Source: Gemmobacter lutimaris | GTDB lineage: Bacteria > Pseudomonadota > Alphaproteobacteria > Rhodobacterales > Rhodobacteraceae | Length of the DNA: 64,000 nt | NCBI RefSeq assembly: GCF_003570715.1 | Contig: NZ_QXXQ01000002.1 | Span: 186,001-250,000 of the forward strand | Direction: 5' to 3' | In this document: positions 43,118 to 51,602 of the stretch, piece by piece | How the letters are laid out: each line of letters opens with the position of its first letter | Position numbering within the stretch: the first letter of the stretch is position 1 | Translations under genes and position numbers: made by a program | The notes under the pieces: model-generated | What the model saw: the letters and a program-made list of their open reading frames with translations, nothing else | Told to the model about the DNA's origin: nothing | Databases searched by the model: none

Positions 43118-44121
43118 TTGACGCGGATCCTCGGGTTGATGAGGCCATAGGTAAGATCGACCAGCAGGTTCACGACCATGACCAGCGCGGCAATCAGCAG
43201 GAGGCCCGATTGCACCACCGGATAGTCACGGCGCGAGATGGAATCGATCATCCATTTGCCGATGCCGGGCCAGGAAAAGATCGTCTCGGTCAGGATGGCG
43301 CCTGCCATCAGCACACCGATTTGCAGGCCGATGGTGGTGATGACCGGGATCATGGCATTGCGCAGGGCATGCACGCCGATCACGCGGTAGGGGGGCATCC
43401 CCTTGGCGCGGGCGGTGCGGACATAATCCTCTCCCATCACCTCCAGCATGGCCGAACGGGTCTGCCGCGCGATCACCGCCAGCGGGATCGTCGCCAGCAC
43501 GACAGAGGGCAGGATCAGGTGGCTCAGCGCCGAGGTGAACGCGCCTTTCTGCCCCGACATCAGGCTGTCAATCAACATGAAGCCGGTCACATTGGGGAAG
43601 AAATACAGCAGGCTGATGCGGCCTGACACCGGGGTCCAGCCCAGGATGCCCGAAAACAGGATGATCAGCAGCAGGCCCCACCAGAAGATCGGCATGGAAA
43701 AGCCCACCAGCGCGGCAGTCATGGAAATCTGGTCGAACCAGCTTCCCCGCCTGATGGCGGCCAGCACGCCCACCGGCACACCGATCAGCGTGGCGATGAT
43801 GATGGCGCAAAGGCCCAGTTCGACCGTTGCCGGGAACAGGGTCAGGAATTCGGTCAGAACCGGCTTTTTGGTGACCAGCGAATTGCCGAAATCACCTTGC
43901 AGCAGACGGCCGAGGAAGTCGAAATACTGCATCACCACGGGTTTGTCGTAACCCAGCTGTGCCGTCAGTTCGGCGTGCCGTTCGGGGCTGACGCCACGTT
44001 CGCCCGCCATCAGCAGCACGGGGTCACCGGGCAGGATGCGCACGAAGCTGAAGGCGATGACGGTGATCCCGAGGAAAGTCGGGACCAGATACAGAAGCTT
44101 TGAGAGGATGAACCGGACCAT
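43114..44121 (-). CDS. dppB: Peptide-type ABC transporter permease (DppB)
   Basis: This 335-residue membrane protein opens with the characteristic FILSKLLYLVPTFLGITVIAF segment region and the FVRILPGDPV motif. Six membrane segments and an EAA-like loop, RTARAKGMPPYRVIGVHALRN, are present. It follows dppA after a 72-base gap that carries a strong hairpin. Confidence 0.94.
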   Translation of the reverse strand: MVRFILSKLLYLVPTFLGITVIAFSFVRILPGDPVLLMAGERGVSPERHAELTAQLGYDKPVVMQYFDFLGRLLQGDFGNSLVTKKPVLTEFLTLFPATVELGLCAIIIATLIGVPVGVLAAIRRGSWFDQISMTAALVGFSMPIFWWGLLLIILFSGILGWTPVSGRISLLYFFPNVTGFMLIDSLMSGQKGAFTSALSHLILPSVVLATIPLAVIARQTRSAMLEVMGEDYVRTARAKGMPPYRVIGVHALRNAMIPVITTIGLQIGVLMAGAILTETIFSWPGIGKWMIDSISRRDYPVVQSGLLLIAALVMVVNLLVDLTYGLINPRIRVK

Positions 44122-44140
44122 GCACCGTTTTCCTTGTAGA

Positions 44141-44168
44141 ACGCGCGGGGAACCATGTCCCCGCGCGT
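44141..44168 (-). promoter_or_regulatory. Strong hairpin between dppA and dppB
   Basis: An eleven-base perfect stem, ACGCGCGGGGA/TCCCCGCGCGT, with a six-base loop begins 25 bases after the dppA stop. It is placed to protect dppA mRNA and dampen permease expression, as is known for binding-protein operons. Confidence 0.6.
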
Positions 44169-44193
44169 CCGGTTTCCGTTGGATGCGGCCCGA

Positions 44194-45786
44194 TTACTCG
44201 GCGATGTCCACGGTTTCGAAGGTGAAGTCGCCCAGCGGGCTCATCACGAAGCCCGAGACCTTGTTTGACATCGGCACATATTGGGTCGAATGCGCGATGG
44301 TGAACCACGGCGCCTGCTCCTTGAAGATGACCTGAGCCTCTTCATAAAGCTTGGTGCGCTCGGCCGGGTCGGCGGTGACCTTGGCGGCCTTCAGCAGCTT
44401 CGAGAAGTCCTCGTTGCACCAGAAGGCACGGTTCGCGCCGCCTTCACCGGCGGAATCGCAGGACAGCAGCACCGACAGGAAGTTGTCGGGGTCGCCGTTG
44501 TCGCCGGTCCAGCCGAGGATCACGGCGCCGTCACGGCCCGCTTCCATCGACTTGGCCAGATACTCGCCCCATTCATAGGACACGATCTCGGCCTTGACGC
44601 CGACCTTCGACAGGTCTTCCTGCATCAGTTCCGCCGTGCGGCGGGCGTTCGGCATGTAGGGGCGCTGCACCGGCATCGCCCAGATCTTCATCGACAGGTC
44701 GGAGACACCGGCCTCGGCCAGCATGGCCTTGGCGGCTTCCGGATCGTAGGGATCGTCCTTGATCGAGTCGTTGTAGGACCACATGGTCGGCGGGATCGGG
44801 TTCTTGGCCGGGGCGGCCGCGCCCTGGAACACCGCGTCAACAATCGCCTGCTTGTTGATCGACATGTTCAGCGCCTTGCGAACCTTCGGATTGTCGAAGG
44901 GCGCCATGGTCGTGTTGTAGGCCAGATAACCCACGTTCAGACCGGCCTGTTCGTCCAGCTTCAGGTTCGGGTCGGCCTTGATCGCCTCGATGTCGGCCGG
45001 GGCCGGGTAAGGCATCAGGTGGCATTCACCGGCCTTCAGCTTTTGCAGACGCACCGCCGCATCCGGGGTGATCGCAAAAACCAGATCGTCGATGATCGGC
45101 GCCTCTCCCCAGTAATCGGGGTTCTTGGCGTAACGGATCACGGCGTCTTTCTGATAGGCGACGAACTTGAACGGGCCGGTGCCGATCGGCAGGTTGTTCA
45201 GGTCTTCCTTGGTGCCCGCGGCGTCCAGCGTGTCGGCATATTCCTTCGACACGATCGAGGCGAAGGGCATGGCGATATTGGCAAGGAACGGTGCTTCCGG
45301 CTGATTCAGCGTGAACTTGACCGTATAGTCGTCGATCTTCTCGACCGACTTGATCAGGTTCGGCATGTCCATCGAGGTATAGTATTCGTAGGTGATGCCC
45401 GCGATATACTGGTGCCACGGGTTGCTGGCATCGCCCTGACGGTCATACGAGAAGATCACGTCATCGGCGTTGAAGTCGCGCGAGGGGGTGAACTTTTCGT
45501 TCGACTGCCACTTCACGCCCTTGCGCAGGTGGAAGGTGTATTCGGTGCCGTCTTCCGACACGTCCCAGCTTTCGGCGAGGCCGGGGATAACCTCGGTCGT
45601 GCCTTTCTTGAACTCGGTCAGGCGGTTGTAGATCGGATGGGCAGAGGCGTCGAAGGTGCCGCCGGCGGTATAGGGCGCGGGGTCGAACCCTTCGGGCGAC
45701 GCTTCCGAGCAATAGACGAAGGTCTTGGCCTCCGCCATGGCAGCGCTCATGGCCAGCGCCGAGGCAAATACGAGAAATCGCTTCAC
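44194..45786 (-). CDS. dppA: Peptide-type ABC transporter substrate-binding protein (DppA)
   Basis: This 530-residue periplasmic receptor of SBP family 5 has a signal peptide ending AMAEA. It has an early [15 protein letters not shown] motif, then [24 protein letters not shown], typical of dipeptide/heme-binding proteins. Only one copy is present. The ligand may be a dipeptide, amide or opine-like compound; the neighbouring M24 enzyme, aminotransferase and BKACE favour an amino-acid derivative (inference). Confidence 0.94.
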   Translation of the reverse strand: MKRFLVFASALAMSAAMAEAKTFVYCSEASPEGFDPAPYTAGGTFDASAHPIYNRLTEFKKGTTEVIPGLAESWDVSEDGTEYTFHLRKGVKWQSNEKFTPSRDFNADDVIFSYDRQGDASNPWHQYIAGITYEYYTSMDMPNLIKSVEKIDDYTVKFTLNQPEAPFLANIAMPFASIVSKEYADTLDAAGTKEDLNNLPIGTGPFKFVAYQKDAVIRYAKNPDYWGEAPIIDDLVFAITPDAAVRLQKLKAGECHLMPYPAPADIEAIKADPNLKLDEQAGLNVGYLAYNTTMAPFDNPKVRKALNMSINKQAIVDAVFQGAAAPAKNPIPPTMWSYNDSIKDDPYDPEAAKAMLAEAGVSDLSMKIWAMPVQRPYMPNARRTAELMQEDLSKVGVKAEIVSYEWGEYLAKSMEAGRDGAVILGWTGDNGDPDNFLSVLLSCDSAGEGGANRAFWCNEDFSKLLKAAKVTADPAERTKLYEEAQVIFKEQAPWFTIAHSTQYVPMSNKVSGFVMSPLGDFTFETVDIAE

Positions 45787-45822
45787 GTTTATACTCCCTT
45801 GAGGTTTGAAGTCGTCCGCCAG

Positions 45823-46488
45823 TTATTTGACGGTTGCATCGGGCGCGCCTTCCGGCGCGACGGGTCTGGTGTCGTCCCTTGCAAGGACCGTGGCGGCCTC
45901 TTGCGGGATATGGGCGGAGGGCGTCGCGCCATGCAGCATCTTGCCGGTCCACAGCAGGCGGGCCATGCGGTCGCCGGGGTTGGACCATGAATGCGGGTGC
46001 TGGCCCAGGTAATGGATGCTGTCGCCTGCGCGCAGCAGGAATTGCTGACCATCCACCACCTGAAGGATCTCGCCCTCCAGCACGAAGATCAGCTCTTCCC
46101 CCGCATGCTGGATGGTTTCGGAGGCGTAGCCCGCGGGCACGTTCAGCACGAAGGAGGTCAGTTCATGGCCCGGAAACTCGGCCCCGATCCGTTCATAGAT
46201 GACGGAAGTGCCGGAAACCGCGAATTGTTGCCGTTCCGAGGCGCGTGTCACGCTGTCGGACTGGCGTGGCGTTGCGATGAAATGTTCGATTCCCACATCC
46301 AGCGCCGCCGCGATCTCGGCCAGCGTGCCAAGCGTCGGTGTGGCGTTATCGCGTTCCACCTGGCTGAGATAGCTCACAGAAACACCACAGGCATTGCTGA
46401 GCTCCTGCAAGGTCATCGACATCATCTGTCTGCGCTTGCGTATCCGTTGTCCCAAAGCGACGGGCGCGCCTGCGGGTTTTCTTGCCAT
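45823..46488 (-). CDS. XRE-family regulator with C-terminal cupin domain
   Basis: This 221-residue regulator has an N-terminal Cro/CI helix-turn-helix (about 12-66, with MTLQELSNACGVSVSYLSQVE) and a C-terminal small-molecule-binding cupin (about 140-205, with HAGEELIFVLEGE and AGDSIHYLGQHPHSW). The PuuR/cupin-XRE group usually senses the imported amine or acid. The start at 46488 has AAGGACGG upstream. It sits 36 bases before dppA and is divergent from the aminotransferase, so it could control both directions. Confidence 0.92.
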   Translation of the reverse strand: MARKPAGAPVALGQRIRKRRQMMSMTLQELSNACGVSVSYLSQVERDNATPTLGTLAEIAAALDVGIEHFIATPRQSDSVTRASERQQFAVSGTSVIYERIGAEFPGHELTSFVLNVPAGYASETIQHAGEELIFVLEGEILQVVDGQQFLLRAGDSIHYLGQHPHSWSNPGDRMARLLWTGKMLHGATPSAHIPQEAATVLARDDTRPVAPEGAPDATVK

Positions 46489-46556
46489 TGCCGTCCTTGA
46501 TCGCAGAATCTGGCCCTTGGCAAAGATCATCCGAATTACTGCGACATTGCAACACG

Positions 46557-46578
46557 AATTTTTGTCTGAGTAAAAATT
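46557..46578. promoter_or_regulatory. Candidate operator in the cupin-XRE / aminotransferase gap
   Basis: A perfect seven-base inverted repeat, AATTTTT/AAAAATT, has an eight-base spacer, in the most AT-rich part of a 273-base divergent region. A nine-base palindrome CCGATTCGG (46584-46592) lies beside it. The rest of the gap, toward the aminotransferase, holds a long-loop repeat GCACGGC/GCCGTGC near 46661-46697 and a purine-rich ribosome site. The regulator is inferred from position. Confidence 0.45.
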
Positions 46579-46761
46579 TAACTCCGATTCGGTCTTTTCC
46601 CCGAGGGCAGTCAAAGCGCCGTCTGTCAACCACTGCGGGTGAAAGCCGTGACATCAGCGCGGGCACGGCAAATTGCTTTCCCGCTGGCATTCGCCGTGCC
46701 GCCCCCCGATACTCGCGCGGATTCCCATGGGAGGGGAAGGTCAGCGAAAGGGCGGAAAATC

Positions 46762-48090
46762 ATGCCGGGTCATCTGTTCGGGCGCTCGACAAAAGGGACG
46801 CTGCCGGTCGCTGTGCGGGGTGAGGGCTGTTATCTGATCGACGCGGCGGGCAAGCGCTATCTCGACGGGTCGGGTGGGGCGGCGGTATCCTGCCTTGGCC
46901 ATTCCGATGCGGATGTGCGGACGGCGCTGCATGACCAGCTGGATCGGCTCGCCTTCGCCCATACCGGCTTTTTCACATCTGACCCGGCCGAGGCGCTGGC
47001 CGACCGGCTGATCGCCCATGCGCCACCGGGGATCGAGCGGGTCTATCTCGTTTCGGGCGGGTCCGAGGCGGTGGAGGCGGCGCTGAAACTCGCGCGACAG
47101 TATTTCATGGAAATCGGCCAGCCGCAGCGTCACCGCGTCATTGCGCGGCGGCAAAGCTATCACGGCAATACGCTGGGTGCGCTGGCGGCGGGGGGCAATG
47201 CCTGGCGACGCGCGCAATTCGCGCCGCTGCTGGTGGAAACCAGCCATATCGCACCCTGCTACGAATACCGCGACCGCGCGCCGGGTGAGACGGTCGAGGC
47301 CTATGGCCTGCGCGTCGCGGATGAGCTGGAGGCCGAAATCATCCGCCTTGGCCCCGAGACGGTGATGGCCTTCATCGCAGAGCCGGTGGTGGGCGCAACT
47401 GCCGGGGCGGTGCCTGCTGTGCCCGGCTATTTTCGCCGCATCCGCGAGATCTGCGACCGGCATGGCATCCTGCTGATCCTTGACGAGGTGATGTGCGGCA
47501 TGGGCCGCACCGGCCATCTGTTCGCCTGTGCGGAGGACGGCGTGGCGCCCGACCTCATCACCATCGCCAAGGGCCTCGGCGCGGGTTATCAGCCCATCGG
47601 GGCGCTGCTGACTTCGGGCCGGATCTATGACGCCCTCGCGGCGGGTTCGGGCTTCTTTCAGCATGGGCACACCTACATGGGGCATCCGATGGCGGCAGCG
47701 GCGGCGAATGCGGTGCTGGAGGCGATTGTCGGGCGCGGGCTTCTGGCGCGGGTGCGCGAACAGGGCGCGAAGCTGCAAGCGGCGCTGGAGGCGGAACTGG
47801 GCCAGCACCCCCATGTCGGTGACATCCGGGGGCGGGGGTTGTTTCGCGGGGTTGAACTGGTGGCGGATCGGGAGACGAAAACCCCTTTCGATCCGGCGCT
47901 GAAACTGCATGCCCGCGTCAAGGCGCTGGCCTTTGAGGCCGGGCTGATCTGCTATCCGATGGGCGGCACCATCGACGGCCAGCGCGGCGACCATATCCTG
48001 CTCGCGCCGCCCTTCATCATCGAGGATGCGCAGATCGACGAATTGGTAAGCAAACTTTCCGGCGCGATCCGGGGCGCACTGGCGGCATGA
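46762..48090 (+). CDS. Class III (omega-type) aminotransferase
   Basis: This 442-residue PLP enzyme has the cofactor Asp in ILLILDEVMCGMGRTG and the Schiff-base Lys in TIAKGLGAGYQPIGA. It also has HTYMGHPMAAAAANAVLEAI. The start at 46762 (MPGHLFGRS) was chosen over an upstream ATG because family alignment begins here. It overlaps the BKACE start by four bases, so the two reactions are probably sequential: the amine becomes a keto acid that BKACE cleaves. A beta-amino acid is the most economical substrate (inference). Confidence 0.92.
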   Translation: MPGHLFGRSTKGTLPVAVRGEGCYLIDAAGKRYLDGSGGAAVSCLGHSDADVRTALHDQLDRLAFAHTGFFTSDPAEALADRLIAHAPPGIERVYLVSGGSEAVEAALKLARQYFMEIGQPQRHRVIARRQSYHGNTLGALAAGGNAWRRAQFAPLLVETSHIAPCYEYRDRAPGETVEAYGLRVADELEAEIIRLGPETVMAFIAEPVVGATAGAVPAVPGYFRRIREICDRHGILLILDEVMCGMGRTGHLFACAEDGVAPDLITIAKGLGAGYQPIGALLTSGRIYDALAAGSGFFQHGHTYMGHPMAAAAANAVLEAIVGRGLLARVREQGAKLQAALEAELGQHPHVGDIRGRGLFRGVELVADRETKTPFDPALKLHARVKALAFEAGLICYPMGGTIDGQRGDHILLAPPFIIEDAQIDELVSKLSGAIRGALAA

Positions 48091-48845
48091 GCCTGCCGCG
48101 CATCATGGTGGCGCCCAATGGCGCGCGGCTGGGCAAGGCGGATCATCCGGCGCTGCCGGTGACGATTGCCGAAATCGTGGCCTGCGCCGAGGAGTGCCAT
48201 GCCGCCGGGGCGGCGGGCATTCATGCCCATGTCCGCGATGCGCAGGGTGCGCATGTGCTGGACGCCGGGCTTTACGCGGAACTGATGGCCGAGCTTGCCC
48301 GCGCCGTGCCCGCAATGGCGGTGCAGATCACTACCGAGGCGGTGGGGCGTTACACGGCGGCCGAACAACGCGCGCTGGTCATGGCGCTGCGCCCACCCAT
48401 GGTGTCGGTTGCGCTGCGTGAGATCACCACGGAACCCGACGACCGCCTGACGCGCGCTTTCTACCACGATTGCGCGGGCGCGGGGATCGCGGTGCAGCAT
48501 ATTCTTTATGACGCGGCCGATGTGGACCGGCTGGCCGGCCTGCAAGCTGCGGGCGTGGTGCCGGCGGGCGAAGTGCAAGTGTTGCATGTTCTGGGCCGTT
48601 ACACGGCGGGTCAGGTTTCGGCCCCTGCCGATCTGACGGAGCCGCTGGCGCGGCAGCGGGCGGCGGGCTTGCAGGCTGACTGGGCAGTCTGCGCCTTCGG
48701 CCCGGCGGAAACCGCCTGTCTGGTGGCGGCCGCCGCGCAGGGCGGCAAGGCGCGGATCGGGTTTGAAAACAACCTTCTGAACGCCGATGGCCGCCCGGCC
48801 CGCGACAATGCCGACCGCATGCGCGAGTTGGTCGCGGCGCTTTAG
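48087..48845 (+). CDS. BKACE-family beta-keto acid cleavage enzyme (DUF849)
   Basis: This 252-residue protein of the 3-keto-5-aminohexanoate cleavage family condenses a beta-keto acid with acetyl-CoA, giving acetoacetate and a new acyl-CoA. The zinc ligands H46 and H48 (GIHAHVRD) and R223/E227 (ARIGFENN) are present. The Asp that follows the Glu in the characterised Kce enzyme is Asn228 here. It is shorter than most members. It is coupled to the aminotransferase. The stop overlaps the convergent phosphatase gene by four bases. Confidence 0.9.
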   Translation: MSLPRIMVAPNGARLGKADHPALPVTIAEIVACAEECHAAGAAGIHAHVRDAQGAHVLDAGLYAELMAELARAVPAMAVQITTEAVGRYTAAEQRALVMALRPPMVSVALREITTEPDDRLTRAFYHDCAGAGIAVQHILYDAADVDRLAGLQAAGVVPAGEVQVLHVLGRYTAGQVSAPADLTEPLARQRAAGLQADWAVCAFGPAETACLVAAAAQGGKARIGFENNLLNADGRPARDNADRMRELVAAL

Positions 48846-49615
48846 GCCGCCAGCAGCGCGATCATCGCATCACGCAACTCCGGCGTCGCGGCGGTGATGA
48901 CGCGGCCGTCGGATTCCAGCGTCAGCGCCTTGCCCTGCCAGTCGCAGATCAGCCCGCCCGCCGCTTCGACCAGCGCGATCAGCGGCAGATAGTCATAGGG
49001 CTGCAAGCCGCAATCCACCACCACGTCGATCTGCCCCGCCGCGACCAGCGCATGCGGGTAGCAATCATAGGCCATGCGGCGGGTATGGCCGACGCGGCAG
49101 AGCCGGGCGAAACGGACGGGGTCGGCGGCCTCGATCTTCTCGGCCTCGTTGATATAGACCATGGCCTGCGCCAGATCGCGGGTCTGCCGCACCGCGATGG
49201 GCGCACCGTTCAGCGTGGCGCCCTGGCCGCGCGCCCCCGCAAAGGTTTCGTTCAGCGCGGGCATCCGCACCACGCCGATTTGCGGCACGCCCGCCACCAG
49301 CCGCCCCAGCAACATGCCGAACAGCGGATGGCCGGTGATGAAGGAGCGCGTGCCGTCGATCGGGTCGATGATCCATGTCGCATCGCTTTGGCCTTCGGTC
49401 ACGCCATATTCCTCGCCGAAGATGCCGTCCTGCGGAAAGGCCTCGGCCAGTGCGTCGCGGATGAACCGCTCGGTTCCCCGGTCGGCGATGGTGACGGGGC
49501 TGTCATCCTCTTTCGCCACCAGTTCCATCGGCTTGCGGAAATGCGCCATCGGAATGGCGCTGGCGCGTTCGGCGATGGCGATGGCCTGTGCCAGCAGGGT
49601 CTGGGTCATGGTCAC
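48842..49615 (-). CDS. Inositol-monophosphatase family phosphatase (HisN-like)
   Basis: This 257-residue Mg-dependent phosphatase has metal motifs GEEYG, WIIDPIDGTRSF and LQPYDYLPLIALVEAAGG. The last pattern resembles histidinol-phosphatases of the HisN type as well as inositol phosphatases. The first ATG (49615) overlaps the DeoR gene stop, so it is co-translated with that regulator. In this island it may dephosphorylate a product of the choline-kinase-like gene at 54603; a housekeeping histidine role is equally possible. Confidence 0.85.
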   Translation of the reverse strand: MTMTQTLLAQAIAIAERASAIPMAHFRKPMELVAKEDDSPVTIADRGTERFIRDALAEAFPQDGIFGEEYGVTEGQSDATWIIDPIDGTRSFITGHPLFGMLLGRLVAGVPQIGVVRMPALNETFAGARGQGATLNGAPIAVRQTRDLAQAMVYINEAEKIEAADPVRFARLCRVGHTRRMAYDCYPHALVAAGQIDVVVDCGLQPYDYLPLIALVEAAGGLICDWQGKALTLESDGRVITAATPELRDAMIALLAA

Positions 49616-50412
49616 TTTCCTTCAGCGGGCATGTCGGCAGCGACACAGACCGAGACGCCCCAGCCGACGGCGGCGGCGGCGATGTCACCGGGCGGCGCCG
49701 CGTCGCAGACCAGCAGGTCGATCTCGGTCGGGTCGCCCAGCGAGACGGGGGCGATACGGTGGAACTTGCGCATGTCGGCGGCGACGATGCAACGGGTCGC
49801 GCGCCGCATCATGGTGCGGGTCAGCCGCGCCTCTGACAGATCGGAGAACAGGAACCCCCGCTCTGGACAGATGCCTGAGGTGGACAGGATCGCCAGATCC
49901 AGCATGAAATATTCCAGAAACCCCAGCGCCTCGGGGCCGAAGGCGCCGCCATCGTTGGCGCGCAGCTCTCCCCCGGCAAAGAACACGCGGTTGCCGTTGC
50001 GCGTGGCCAGCTTGTAGGCGACAGCCACCGAATTCGTCACGATGGTCAGCCCGCGATGGGCATGCAGCGCATCGGCGATGAAACTGGTGGTGGAGCCGAC
50101 ATCCAGAAACAGCGATGTGCCGTCGGCCACCATGCCCGCCACTACGCCTGCGATGCGGCGCTTTGGTTCGGCCTGTTCCATCAGCCGGGTTTGCAGATCG
50201 GCCTCCACCGCATGTTCGACCAGTCGCGCGCCGCCATGCAGCTTTTCCACCAACCCGCCCTTGGCCAGCCTGCGCAGGTTGCGGCGGATGGTTTCGTCCG
50301 AAACGTCAAGCTCATGCGCAAGGCTTTGCACCCGCGCGGCGCCACCCGCGCGGCGCAAGGCGTGCAGGATTTCGGTCTGTCGGTGGTTCGAGGCGGGGTC
50401 GAGGTCGCTCAT
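49612..50412 (-). CDS. DeoR/GlpR-family transcriptional regulator 1
   Basis: This 266-residue regulator has an N-terminal DeoR helix-turn-helix (about 12-65, with LDVSDETIRRNLRRLAKGG). A sugar-phosphate-sensing DeoRC domain follows (about 85-240), with the DVGSTTSFIADAL ligand loop. This family responds to phosphorylated metabolites. It faces the betaine-type ABC operon over a 185-base gap with a perfect inverted repeat, so it likely represses that operon and itself. Confidence 0.92.
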   Translation of the reverse strand: MSDLDPASNHRQTEILHALRRAGGAARVQSLAHELDVSDETIRRNLRRLAKGGLVEKLHGGARLVEHAVEADLQTRLMEQAEPKRRIAGVVAGMVADGTSLFLDVGSTTSFIADALHAHRGLTIVTNSVAVAYKLATRNGNRVFFAGGELRANDGGAFGPEALGFLEYFMLDLAILSTSGICPERGFLFSDLSEARLTRTMMRRATRCIVAADMRKFHRIAPVSLGDPTEIDLLVCDAAPPGDIAAAAVGWGVSVCVAADMPAEGK

Positions 50413-50465
50413 GCAGGCTTCCGAATGCGGGACTCTGGCGAAAGATTAACCATCTGGCACACATA

Positions 50466-50486
50466 AATCCACATTAATGGTGGATT
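50466..50486. promoter_or_regulatory. Candidate DeoR operator upstream of the betaine-type ABC operon
   Basis: A perfect inverted repeat AATCCAC - 7 bases - GTGGATT, in an AT-rich divergent gap, is about 55 bases upstream of the DeoR start and 110 bases upstream of the binding-protein gene. The rest of the 185-base gap is AT-rich and should contain the divergent promoters; no other strong repeat was seen. Confidence 0.55.
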
Positions 50487-50597
50487 AGTGATCGTATATG
50501 TTGAAATTATGTTGCCATGTGTTGAGTTGCTGTTACCGTTTCTTCAGCGCCTGATTCAGTGGGTGCCAATACAATCGAAAAACACAGGGAGTCCGAC

Positions 50598-51545
50598 ATG
50601 AAGAAGACGGTGTTCACGCCTGTAGCACTCGCATTGTCGGCCGCGCTCGCTGCGGGTGCGGCTTCGGCCGAGGTGGAAAGCAACGATCCGATCAAGATCA
50701 CAACGCATGACTGGTCTGGCCAGATCATCAGCGCGACGCTGATGGGCGAGGTGCTGAAGAAGGCGGGGTACAATGTCGAATATGTGCAGGCCGACTATCT
50801 GGCGCAGTTCGCGGGGCTGAAGACCGGCGATCTGGATCTGGCGATGGAGATCTGGGCGACCACCGGCCAAGAAGCGCTGGACGAGGCCGTCGCCTCGGGC
50901 GGGGTGGTGAACTTCGGCGAGAGCGGCATGAAGGCGAAAGAGGAATGGTGGTATCCGTCCTATATGGAGGAAACCTGCCCCGGCTTGCCCGACTGGAAGG
51001 CGCTGCGCGATTGCGCCGAGGCGTTCTCGACCGCCGAAACCGCGCCGAAGGGGCGCTATCTGGGTGGTCCGGTCACCTGGGGCGGTTTCGACGAGGAACG
51101 GGTCGAGGCGCTGGAGATGGATTTCGAGGTGGTCCACGCCGGAACCGATGCCGCGCTGTTTGCCGAACTGCAATCGGCCTATGAACGCAAGGCACCCATC
51201 GTGCTCTGGCTCTATTCCCCGCATTGGGCGCCCGAGAAATACGAGGGCAAATATGTCGAATTCCCGCCCTATGAATCGGCCTGCTACACCGATCCGGCCT
51301 GGGGCGAAAACCCGGATGCCGCCTATGACTGCGGCAAGCCGACTGGCCCGATCTGGAAAGCCGGCTGGGCGGGGCTGGAAGGCAAATGGCCGGGCGCGGC
51401 AAAGATCATCCGTGCCTTCCACATCGAAAACCCGGAAATGGGCGAGATGATCTACAAGGTCGATGTGGATGGCGCCGAGATCCCGGCGGTCGTGGCCGAA
51501 TGGATGGGCGCCCATGAATCCGTCTGGCAAGGCTGGCTGAAGTAA
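50598..51545 (+). CDS. Quaternary-ammonium-type ABC substrate-binding protein (ProX/OpuAC family)
   Basis: This 315-residue periplasmic receptor has a signal peptide ending ASA and the OpuAC domain: KITTHDWSGQ, then LDLAMEIWATTG. Several Trp residues (in DWSGQ, EIWATTG, VTWGG and SPHWAPE) could form the aromatic cage used to bind trimethylammonium groups. The start at 50598 has AGGGAG upstream. It heads an operon with ATPase, double permease, kinase and flavoenzyme. The ligand could be betaine, choline, carnitine, TMAO or a relative. Confidence 0.9.
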   Translation: MKKTVFTPVALALSAALAAGAASAEVESNDPIKITTHDWSGQIISATLMGEVLKKAGYNVEYVQADYLAQFAGLKTGDLDLAMEIWATTGQEALDEAVASGGVVNFGESGMKAKEEWWYPSYMEETCPGLPDWKALRDCAEAFSTAETAPKGRYLGGPVTWGGFDEERVEALEMDFEVVHAGTDAALFAELQSAYERKAPIVLWLYSPHWAPEKYEGKYVEFPPYESACYTDPAWGENPDAAYDCGKPTGPIWKAGWAGLEGKWPGAAKIIRAFHIENPEMGEMIYKVDVDGAEIPAVVAEWMGAHESVWQGWLK

Positions 51546-51553
51546 CGGCCCGT

Positions 51554-51573
51554 CGGGGGGCGTCTGCCCCCCG
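51554..51573 (+). promoter_or_regulatory. GC hairpin after the betaine-type binding-protein gene
   Basis: A perfect eight-base stem, CGGGGGGC/GCCCCCCG, with a four-base loop begins 9 bases after the stop. It lies inside the operon and is a probable mRNA stabiliser or attenuator, as seen after the other binding-protein genes here. Confidence 0.6.
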
Positions 51574-51602
51574 TCCTTCCCCTCTGCCCGAACCGGACCG
51601 CC

